Shown in pieces: positions 1-5,831 of a DNA stretch of 14,220 nt (its first letter is position 1; every line of letters begins with the position of its first letter). The translations under genes were made by a program, and so were the position numbers. Source of the DNA: an uncultured Bacilli bacterium (GTDB taxonomy: Bacteria; Bacillota_I; Bacilli_A; RF39; UBA660); contig CANQYN010000024.1 in the NCBI GenBank assembly GCA_947628105.1, positions 1-14,220 on the forward strand, given 5' to 3'. Under the pieces are notes generated by a model. The model was not told the origin of the DNA, did not search any database, and saw nothing but the letters and a program-made list of their open reading frames with translations.

Positions 1-176
1 TGATAGTATTCTCGAGCCGCATTCCATAATCCATACGCACTATTTCGAAAATTATCTCGTTGTGCTTCATTCATAATCCCGATGATATTTGGTACGATGA
101 TTGTCGCTATGACTCCTAAGACGACGATAACTCCCAATAACTCGATTAATGTAAATCCTTTTTTTCGGCTATTCAT
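1..176 (-). CDS. Type IV prepilin-like protein, 3' part outside window
   Basis: Only the first 58 codons are present; the gene runs off the left edge. It begins MNSRKKGFTLIELLGVIVV, the class III signal peptide of type IV pilins, pseudopilins and competence pseudopilins: a short basic leader, a prepilin peptidase site predicted between G7 and F8, the conserved Glu at +5 of the mature protein, then a hydrophobic helix to about residue 30. The following stretch (NEAQRDNFRNSAYGLWNAAREYY) is an ordinary amphipathic pilin helix. The ATG at 174-176 has the SD AGGAGGAAG seven to ten bases upstream. It lies 31 bp downstream of ezrA on the same strand with no terminator visible between them, so co-transcription is possible. 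No pilus assembly gene is in view, so pilus, pseudopilus or a stand-alone surface protein cannot be told apart. Confidence 0.85.
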   Translation of the reverse strand, partial: MNSRKKGFTLIELLGVIVVLGVIATIIVPNIIGIMNEAQRDNFRNSAYGLWNAAREYY

Positions 177-207
177 TTTGCTTCCTCCTCATAGTTTTAT
201 CATTTCA

Positions 208-1917
208 TTATTTATTAGCATATAAATTTAACAATTTATCATAAATTCCTGGTTCTACCTTATTTAATGAACTGATACTTAACTCTAATGATTTTTGATA
301 TTCACCTTTAAAAAATAAACGTTCTGCGAAATTTAAATGCTTATTTAAATCATCTTCTTCACTACGATACCGATTTCCATAGACAATTGCCATTTCCGCA
401 AACATAGCAGTCTTGACCATTTCCTTTGTTGTACCATATAATTTTAAAACTAAATCTCTAGCAGTATCTACTCTAGTATTTAAAACATCAATCGTGATAG
501 GATGTTTTTCTAACTCTTTTATAATTTCTTTTATTGCCTGTTGGGCATCATTTAATTCGATATAATAATTTTGAGGAATAACAGGAAGATCATATTCCCT
601 TATTTTATTTTTACTTTTCTTTAAAATAAGTTTAATTTCTTCTAATTGTTGTTTAGCTCTTACTTCATCTTCCTTCATATTTCCAATGGAATTTAACACA
701 TTATCTAATCGTTCTTCAATATCTCCTAATTTAATGGTTAAACCTTCCATTTCTCGAATCAATTGTGAATAAGCAAAAGCATGATTTCCTGTATATCCTT
801 GAAATACTTTATAATCAGAATTTAATTTTTCTAACGATTCATGAATTTTTTCTAATTCATTTAATTCGATATCAGATAGATGATATTCTCTTTTTAACAT
901 CTCAAGTTGTCCGACAATTTCTTTTACTAATTTATTGATTTTCTTTAATTTTTGATCAAAAACTTTAGTAGCTTCTTCGTAATTATGACGATTTACTTTT
1001 TCTTTTTCAAAATCGACAAATAAATTTTCAAGGTAATCGTTTAAAGCTTTTAATTCTACTAAGCTTGATTGAATATTTAAGATTTTAGAACGATCTAAAA
1101 TTTCTCTTATTTTATTTCTTGCTTCTTCAATATTTGATTCCACATTTAAATAATCTAATGGATAGCCTTGCGCTACCATTTTTTGATGTTCTTTTAATAC
1201 TTGATCTATTTTCTTAGGCAAAATAGAAGTAGCAAGAAGATAAATATCTGGCATTTCACTAATTACTAAATTCATATGTTTTAACATTTCGTCGATTGAT
1301 TTAATAATATTAGGAACTTCTGTATAATCATTTTTCTCCATCGCTAATTCAAATGTTTCAAATCTTTTAGCAATACTTTCAAATTGTAATTCGATTACTT
1401 CTTTTATATTTCCAAATTCATCTTTTTCTTTAGAATATTTTTGATATAATTCTCTATATCTTGCCTTTAATGAAGTAATCAATGCCCGATTTCTTTCTTC
1501 GCTACTAGTAATTTCCTTGATTTCTTTTAATAAGAATTCAGAATTAGTTCTTACTTTATAGATTTCCATTTCTAGACGGGCGATTTTATATAGGGTATTT
1601 TTATAATCTTGTTTTTGTAAAGAAAAATCTGCTTCTAATAACATATCATTAATTTTAGGAATTTGCGTAGATCGAATAGTATTTAATCGATCTTTCCATT
1701 TGTTATACATAGATTCTAATTTTTCTGTTTTATTAATTGATTCTATTTTTGATAACTCGGGAATAACAGGTGAAGTATCCAATCTATTTTTTTCTATTTC
1801 TAATCTTTCCAATTGTTTTTTGATTTTTTTCGTTCTTCTATGTTGAATAAAAAATAAAGTAGAAATGATTAAAACAATCGCTATTACTACAAGAGAGATT
1901 AAAATTAAAATGTACAT
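208..1917 (-). CDS. ezrA: Septation ring formation regulator EzrA
   Basis: Membrane-anchored spectrin-like protein that, in Bacillus and Staphylococcus, modulates FtsZ ring assembly and links it to wall synthesis. The 569-residue product has one N-terminal transmembrane helix (about residues 2-24), a basic stop-transfer segment (QHRRTKKIKK), then an almost entirely alpha-helical, charged, coiled-coil-rich cytoplasmic part. Family marks are the early segment YNKWKDRLNTI and the C-terminal patch YGNRYRS (about 513-519), which matches the EzrA QNR patch. Length is near the usual 560-570. I chose ATG 1915-1917: the frame also allows GTG at 1930-1932, but that codon lies inside the SD GAGGTGG (1929-1935). 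A GTG at 1921-1923 is a closer-spaced alternative. No strong promoter is seen upstream; a poor TGTAAA-17-TATTAT match (1946-1974) lies in a tandem repeat. Confidence 0.93.
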   Translation of the reverse strand: MYILILISLVVIAIVLIISTLFFIQHRRTKKIKKQLERLEIEKNRLDTSPVIPELSKIESINKTEKLESMYNKWKDRLNTIRSTQIPKINDMLLEADFSLQKQDYKNTLYKIARLEMEIYKVRTNSEFLLKEIKEITSSEERNRALITSLKARYRELYQKYSKEKDEFGNIKEVIELQFESIAKRFETFELAMEKNDYTEVPNIIKSIDEMLKHMNLVISEMPDIYLLATSILPKKIDQVLKEHQKMVAQGYPLDYLNVESNIEEARNKIREILDRSKILNIQSSLVELKALNDYLENLFVDFEKEKVNRHNYEEATKVFDQKLKKINKLVKEIVGQLEMLKREYHLSDIELNELEKIHESLEKLNSDYKVFQGYTGNHAFAYSQLIREMEGLTIKLGDIEERLDNVLNSIGNMKEDEVRAKQQLEEIKLILKKSKNKIREYDLPVIPQNYYIELNDAQQAIKEIIKELEKHPITIDVLNTRVDTARDLVLKLYGTTKEMVKTAMFAEMAIVYGNRYRSEEDDLNKHLNFAERLFFKGEYQKSLELSISSLNKVEPGIYDKLLNLYANK

Positions 1918-1956
1918 ATCCACGACTACCACCTCTATTATTTTAATAATAACATA

Positions 1957-1976
1957 TTTTTACACTTTTTTACACT
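1957..1976. repeat. Exact 10-bp tandem repeat upstream of ezrA
   Basis: Two back-to-back copies of TTTTTACACT on the plus strand (AGTGTAAAAA read toward ezrA). The period is one helical turn. It covers the likely -35 area of ezrA. It may be an operator, or only AT-rich slippage. Confidence 0.6.
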
Positions 1977-2012
1977 TATTTTTAATATTTTTCTTCTTTT
2001 TTTTCTTTATCA

Positions 2013-2041
2013 TTGACTTTTATTTACAATCATAATATAAT
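2013..2041 (+). promoter_or_regulatory. Sigma-A type promoter of rpsD
   Basis: TTGACT (2013-2018), 17-bp spacer, TATAAT (2036-2041). Transcription should start near 2048, giving an untranslated leader of about 160 bases before rpsD. Confidence 0.85.
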
Positions 2042-2047
2042 TGTAGG

Positions 2048-2205
2048 TGCTTATTCATCTAGCAGCTTACTTTTGAAGATGTTAATGTGTTTATTACCAA
2101 ATGGGTTATTGTGTAACTTTAGCTGCAAAGCGAAAATATTAAAATAAACACCCTAATGTTTGGCAAAAGTACTCTGATGTTTATGCAAAAACATTAGAAA
2201 GGAGA
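2048..2205 (+). promoter_or_regulatory. rpsD leader, probable S4 autoregulatory RNA with pseudoknot
   Basis: A long structured leader precedes rpsD, where Firmicutes carry the S4-binding autoregulatory leader. Helix 1 pairs GCAGCT (2062-2067) with AGCTGC (2121-2126). Helix 2 pairs GTGTTTATT (2087-2095) with AATAAACAC (2143-2151), nine perfect pairs that cross helix 1 and so form a pseudoknot. Helix 3 pairs CTAATGTTT (2153-2161) with AAACATTAG (2189-2197), directly before the SD AAAGGAG (2199-2204). A second copy, CTGATGTTT (2174-2182), can replace the first arm of helix 3. Pairings were found by eye. That S4 binds here and represses translation is inferred from the known rpsD leader class. 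Confidence 0.75.
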
Positions 2206-2210
2206 ATATC

Positions 2211-2813
2211 ATGTCAAGATATACTGGATCTACTTATCGCAAATCTCGTCGTCTAGGGTTTTCTATTTTAGAAACGGGAAAAGAAATCGCAAAAAAGCCT
2301 TATATCCCTGGTCAACATGGTCAAGAACGTCGTAAAAAATTATCGAATTACGGTGAACAATTACAAGAAAAACAAAAGGTACGTTTCATGTATGGTATCA
2401 ACGAAAAACAATTCCGAAAAATATTCGACGAAGCTGGTAAAATGAAAGGGGTACATGGAGAAAACTTCCTAAAATTATTAGAAAGTCGTCTTGATAATTT
2501 AGTGTACCGTATCGGTTTTTCTACCACTCGTAAAGGTGCTAGACAACTAGTTAATCATGGACATATTACAGTAAACGGAAAGAAAGTAGATATTCCTTCT
2601 TATCGATGCAAAGTAGGAGATGTTATTTCTGTAAAAGAAAATGCTCGTGAGATGGCAATTATCAAATCTTCTTTAGAAGCGGTTAATAAACGAGTAGAAT
2701 TTATCACTTATGATGAAAATAAAATGAGCGCTACTTTCGTAAGATTACCAGAAAGAAGCGAATTAAACGCTAACATCAATGAATCATTAATCGTTGAATT
2801 TTATAACCGATAA
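2211..2813 (+). CDS. rpsD: 30S ribosomal protein S4
   Basis: Primary 16S rRNA-binding protein that nucleates small-subunit assembly and helps form the mRNA entry tunnel. The 200-residue product is full length and matches bacterial S4 throughout: MSRYTG start, the N-terminal RKKLSNYGEQLQEKQK block, then the S4 RNA-binding domain (about 91-155) with ESRLDNLVYR and ARQLVNHGHITVNG, and the C-terminal RLPERSELNANINESLIVEFY. The N-terminal region lacks the four zinc-binding cysteines, so this is the zinc-independent form. SD AAAGGAG sits seven bases before the ATG. The gene is monocistronic, with its own promoter, structured leader and terminator, and probably represses itself through the leader. 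Confidence 0.98.
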   Translation: MSRYTGSTYRKSRRLGFSILETGKEIAKKPYIPGQHGQERRKKLSNYGEQLQEKQKVRFMYGINEKQFRKIFDEAGKMKGVHGENFLKLLESRLDNLVYRIGFSTTRKGARQLVNHGHITVNGKKVDIPSYRCKVGDVISVKENAREMAIIKSSLEAVNKRVEFITYDENKMSATFVRLPERSELNANINESLIVEFYNR

Positions 2814-2837
2814 GAAACTTGAAAAAGTTTCTTTTTT
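2814..2837 (+). terminator. Intrinsic terminator of rpsD
   Basis: Stem GAAACTT (2814-2820), loop GAAA, AAGTTTC (2825-2831), then six T (2832-2837). It begins on the base after the rpsD stop codon. Confidence 0.9.
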
Positions 2838-2841
2838 CATT

Positions 2842-2894
2842 AAAAAAAATCTAAGGTCTTACTCAAACAGAGTTTTTAAACCTTAGATTTTTTT
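2842..2894 (-). terminator. Terminator of the tyrS operon, active in either direction by structure
   Basis: Long inverted repeat: an A-rich arm ending ATCTAAGG (2842-2856) pairs with CCTTAGAT plus a T run (2881-2894). It ends the minus-strand tyrS operon and could also back up the rpsD terminator. The last operon gene's stop codon (2893-2895) touches its edge. Confidence 0.85.
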
Positions 2895-3636
2895 ATTTTT
2901 TCTTTTCATTAGTTACACAAATTTTTTTATAGCAAACTTCAATATAAATCTCTTTTTCTTTTCGTTCTATTATCCCAATAGGATAAGGATAAGCGAAAAA
3001 TGATGTTGCGTGTATAGAAGTTTCCTCTATAGTTCCCCGTTCGATAATATATCTTTTATTTTTTTCTAAAGAGGAAAGATCTTGTTTTTGAATATTGACA
3101 ATAAAGTTTGATAAGTTTTTCCGAACCACAAAAGGAAGTTTATGAAATCCCAAAAGAAAAATAATTGCTACTACAAAAAGAACAAAATATGTCAGATGAG
3201 CAATTTCCGGTTGTAATTTACTGACAAATAAATATCCTATTCCCATAAAAACAAAAATAAAAAGGGCATCCCAAATAAAAAGGGAATTGGAAAAAAGAAA
3301 AGCAAGATAAGCCATTAAAATTAGAAATACTCCAGAAGAAATAGCAAATCTAATAAGAAAAGGATTATTAAACTTTTGATTATAATTTTCATAAGGAGCA
3401 AGATTTCCTATTTTTTCTTTAGATATATCATTATTTTCCTCTGGATCTTTTTGTTTGAAACGAAGAAAACAAATAAATGCTCCAACGAGTAAAATGACGA
3501 TTCCTATTGAATAAAAATTTTTATAAATTTGAGAATCTATGTCGATTTCGAACATCGAAATCAATACAGAAGGAATAGTTAAAGCCAAAACTACTACGAG
3601 AAATAAAGTTTTTATTAAACCACGACTATTTTTCAT
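2893..3636 (-). CDS. Unknown five-helix membrane protein, last gene of the tyrS operon
   Basis: I do not recognise this 247-residue protein. Hydrophobic stretches suggest about five membrane helices (residues 9-28, 41-59, 94-114, 119-138, 147-164), with a hydrophilic, acidic loop at 60-90 (KQKDPEENNDISKEK) and a soluble C-terminal region at 165-247 that looks beta-rich near its end (EIYIEVCYKKICV). No signal peptidase motif, transporter signature or catalytic motif is visible. It starts four bases after the tyrS stop with no strong SD of its own, so it is probably translated by coupling to tyrS and falls under the tyrosine T-box. The strong terminator follows directly. A tyrosine-linked membrane role would be speculation. 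Confidence 0.8.
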   Translation of the reverse strand: MKNSRGLIKTLFLVVVLALTIPSVLISMFEIDIDSQIYKNFYSIGIVILLVGAFICFLRFKQKDPEENNDISKEKIGNLAPYENYNQKFNNPFLIRFAISSGVFLILMAYLAFLFSNSLFIWDALFIFVFMGIGYLFVSKLQPEIAHLTYFVLFVVAIIFLLGFHKLPFVVRKNLSNFIVNIQKQDLSSLEKNKRYIIERGTIEETSIHATSFFAYPYPIGIIERKEKEIYIEVCYKKICVTNEKKK

Positions 3637-3640
3637 AAAA

Positions 3641-4873
3641 CTATTTTATATTACCTACATAATACTTCTTTTTCCCACGTCGAATGACAATAATTTCTTC
3701 CTCAATAGCATCCTCTTTTTCTATTTCTTTTTCTAAATCGTTAATAATTACTCCATTGATACTAATAGCATTATTAGTTATTAATTCTCTTGCTTCTCTT
3801 TTACTACTTACAATTTTTTGTTCTACTAATAAATCAAGTAATTTTACCTTTTCTTCGAATTCAAAATGAGGAACCCCTTTAAACCCTACTTTAATTTCTT
3901 CTCCAGTCAAATTATTGATATTGCCGCTAAATAAAGCTTCACTAATGCGAATTGCTTTTTCACTTTCCTCTTTTCCATGTAAATCTTTAATAATTTCATA
4001 CGCTAATGTCTTTTGTCCGATTCTTAAATGAGGTTCTTTTTGATGCTTCTGAACAATTTTTTCAATTTCTTCCAATGATAAAAATGTAAAAATCTTTAAA
4101 TATGATTCCACCATTTTATCATCGGTATTTATTAAGTATTGATATAATTCATAACTAGAAGTTTTATTTTTATCTAACCATAAGGCATTCCCTTCCGATT
4201 TACCAAATTTTAATCCATTAACATCTAGTACTAATGGCATTGTAAATGCGTAGACTTCTTTCCCTGTTCTTTTTCGAATTAAATCAATTCCCGTTGTGAT
4301 ATTTCCCCATTGATCAGATCCTTCTACTTGTAAAATACAATTTTCGTTTTGGAATAAATGAAGAAAATCATATCCTTGAATTAAGGTATAAGCAAATTCC
4401 GCAAAGGTAATTCCCGTCTCTAGTCTTCTTTTGATAATATCTTTATCTAACATATAGTTAATATTAATATATTTCCCTACTTCTCTTAAAAAATCAATAA
4501 AATCAAATTTACTAATCCAGTCATAATTATTGACAACAGTTGCTTTCCCTTGAAAAATATTACTAATTTGTTTCTTAATCCCTTCTAGGTTTTTATTTAA
4601 TTCTTCTTTTGAAATTATTTCTCTTTCTGAAGTAGGTCTAGGATCTCCTATCAATCCAGTAGCTCCTCCCACTAATAAAAGAGGATGATGCCCTGCCATT
4701 GCTAATCTTTTTGCCGTAACTAAAGAAGAATAATGACCTAAGTGAAGACTATCTGCTGTTGGATCTGTCCCCCAATAAAAAGTAATAGGTTTACCATTTA
4801 ATATTTTCTCTAAATCTTCTCCAGCAACATCTTTTATTAATCCTCGTTGTATTAATTCATCATATAATTTCAT
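3641..4873 (-). CDS. tyrS: Tyrosyl-tRNA synthetase
   Basis: Class Ic aminoacyl-tRNA synthetase that charges tRNA-Tyr with tyrosine using ATP. The 410-residue product has the Rossmann catalytic domain with the HIGH-type motif HLGH (44-47), the tyrosine-binding segment YTLIQGYDF (162-170, with Y162, Q166, D169), the GSDQWGN motif (185-191), the KMSKS-type loop KFGKS (222-226), and a C-terminal S4 RNA-binding domain from about residue 343 (KLLDLLVEQKIVSSKREAR). The length is typical of the bacterial TyrS group. The start overlaps the preceding stop as ATGA, with SD AAAGGAGG eight bases upstream. It is the middle gene of a three-gene operon led by a tyrosine-specific T-box, so synthesis should rise when uncharged tRNA-Tyr accumulates. 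Confidence 0.98.
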   Translation of the reverse strand: MKLYDELIQRGLIKDVAGEDLEKILNGKPITFYWGTDPTADSLHLGHYSSLVTAKRLAMAGHHPLLLVGGATGLIGDPRPTSEREIISKEELNKNLEGIKKQISNIFQGKATVVNNYDWISKFDFIDFLREVGKYININYMLDKDIIKRRLETGITFAEFAYTLIQGYDFLHLFQNENCILQVEGSDQWGNITTGIDLIRKRTGKEVYAFTMPLVLDVNGLKFGKSEGNALWLDKNKTSSYELYQYLINTDDKMVESYLKIFTFLSLEEIEKIVQKHQKEPHLRIGQKTLAYEIIKDLHGKEESEKAIRISEALFSGNINNLTGEEIKVGFKGVPHFEFEEKVKLLDLLVEQKIVSSKREARELITNNAISINGVIINDLEKEIEKEDAIEEEIIVIRRGKKKYYVGNIK

Positions 4874-5508
4874 TTTTTTACCTCCTTTAAAAGAAATGGT
4901 TTAATATCATGAATAGTAAATCTTTTTACCCCTTTTTCTCTCCATTTTAATAAGTCTTCTAATTGATTACAATCTAATTTTACTTCTACTATATCACTTT
5001 TGTTTTTCATAACTATCTCAATATTTTTTTCTATCTTTTCATTATCACCTTTTAATTCAATATAATGAACAAAAGTATCATTACAAATTTGAATTATCTT
5101 CTTTATTTGTTCTGATTTTAATATATGGCAATCTACTAAAATGGTTAATGGCCTACCATCAATACTATCTCTTACTTCTTCGATTTCTTGTTTGATATAG
5201 TCATAATCTTGTTCTTTAATAGCACTATGATTCATAACTAAAACGATTTCGTCTGCTCCTAATTCGATTGCTTCGATTGCTTCAAAAGATTTAGTTTTGG
5301 GTGTACTCATACCACTTGGATATCCAATTACAGTCTCAACATGAATATTAGTTTTTTTCAATCCTTCTTTTACAAATCCGACATAATAAGGAAAAACACA
5401 AACAGTATTAATTCCATATTTTATCGCTTCTTCACATAATTTACTAATTTGCTCACTAGTAGAAACAAAATCTAAATTGGTATAATCCATATATTTATTT
5501 ACATCCAT
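4870..5508 (-). CDS. Degenerate deoxyribose-phosphate aldolase (DeoC)-like protein
   Basis: The 212-residue product follows the DERA TIM barrel: MDYTNLD matches the DHTALK start motif, and NTVCVFP, ETVIGYPSG, TKSFEAIEAIELGADEI and SAIKEQDYDYI match beta strands 2-4. The active site does not survive. At the proton-relay Asp (D102 in E. coli) there is V89 in GADEIVLVMN. At the Schiff-base Lys of the KTSTG motif (K167) the aligned residue is E151 in HYIELKG. K177 may stand for K201, but the phosphate-binding GGVR and GTS loops are gone. It is probably not a working aldolase; a binding or regulatory role is possible. I chose ATG 5506-5508 for its SD AAGGAGG (5514-5520); an in-frame ATG at 5536-5538 lies in the leader hairpin. 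The gene ends in an ATGA overlap with tyrS. Confidence 0.85.
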   Translation of the reverse strand: MDVNKYMDYTNLDFVSTSEQISKLCEEAIKYGINTVCVFPYYVGFVKEGLKKTNIHVETVIGYPSGMSTPKTKSFEAIEAIELGADEIVLVMNHSAIKEQDYDYIKQEIEEVRDSIDGRPLTILVDCHILKSEQIKKIIQICNDTFVHYIELKGDNEKIEKNIEIVMKNKSDIVEVKLDCNQLEDLLKWREKGVKRFTIHDIKPFLLKEVKK

Positions 5509-5513
5509 ATATT

Positions 5514-5712
5514 CCTCCTTATAATAATAAAAAGTCATTATTCATAAGGACGAATTGCTCGTGGTACCACCTTATTTCATAATAACTTATGCACTTTTTC
5601 TCTTAACGCGAGTTACGATTAGTAGTAATTCGTTATTTTGATATCTTTGTTTGCACCAACCACAAAGTCTCTTTTATATACTTCAAAACAACTACTCATT
5701 CATCCTAATAAC
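5514..5712 (-). promoter_or_regulatory. Tyrosine T-box riboswitch, predicted to act on translation
   Basis: Leader RNA that senses uncharged tRNA. Stem I holds the GGTTGGTG element (5661-5654) capped on a CTTTG/CAAAG helix (5667-5663 with 5649-5645), then GAAT followed by TAC TAC (5627-5622); either UAC is a tyrosine specifier. A small stem CATAA/TTATG (5591-5587 with 5582-5578) is a stem III candidate. The antiterminator-type helix is AAGG (5573-5570) with CCTT (5549-5546), bulge TGGTACC (5569-5563), and ACGA with TCGT (5562-5559 with 5553-5550). The bulge UGGU fits a tRNA ending ACCA, and tRNA-Tyr normally has A as discriminator. No U-run terminator follows. The base of stem I was not resolved by eye. 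Confidence 0.93.
5516..5550 (-). promoter_or_regulatory. Shine-Dalgarno-sequestering hairpin of the T-box
   Basis: TCCTTAT (5550-5544) and AATAAT (5542-5537), split by one bulged G (5543), pair with ATTATT (5528-5523) and ATAAGGA (5522-5516): 13 pairs around loop GACTTTTT. The 3' arm covers most of the SD AAGGAGG (5520-5514) of the first gene. The bases CCTT (5549-5546) are also needed for the tRNA-binding helix, so the two structures exclude each other. This is the OFF state expected with charged tRNA. Confidence 0.75.
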
Positions 5713-5718
5713 ATTTAT

Positions 5719-5747
5719 AATATATCAAATTTTTAACAAGAGTGCAA
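5719..5747 (-). promoter_or_regulatory. Promoter of the T-box/tyrS operon
   Basis: TTGCAC (5747-5742), 17-bp spacer, TATATT (5724-5719) on the minus strand. Start expected near 5712, just before the T-box stem I. It is back to back with the rnj promoter, with 19 bp between the two -35 boxes. Confidence 0.75.
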
Positions 5748-5766
5748 CTACATCTATGACTTAAAC

Positions 5767-5795
5767 TAGACAAATATAGAAAAAAAAGATATAAT
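5767..5795 (+). promoter_or_regulatory. Promoter of the RNase J gene
   Basis: TAGACA (5767-5772), 17-bp spacer, perfect TATAAT (5790-5795). The leader would be about 30 bases, ending in SD AAGGAGG (5821-5827). With the opposing T-box promoter and the T-box RNA it accounts for the whole gene-free stretch 5509-5831. Confidence 0.85.
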
Positions 5796-5831
5796 GGGAA
5801 TACTGGTTTAAACAAAAAGAAAGGAGGAAAA

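Noticed and set aside
4870..5508. Pseudogene status for the DeoC-like gene
   Set aside because: The frame is intact, with a strong SD, a regulated leader and a tight overlap with tyrS; loss of active-site residues looks like changed function rather than decay.
5509..5538. Longer DeoC-like protein starting at the ATG 5536-5538
   Set aside because: It has no SD, lies in the regulatory hairpin, and the added residues MTFYYYKEEY only translate the SD region.
5519..5545. Eight-codon upstream open frame (MNNDFLLL) in the T-box leader
   Set aside because: No SD precedes its ATG and its bases are explained by the sequestering hairpin.
5521..5581. Classical intrinsic terminator for the T-box
   Set aside because: The only T run (5533-5529) lies in the loop of the SD hairpin, with no GC-rich stem before it; the SD-sequestering structure explains the sequence better.
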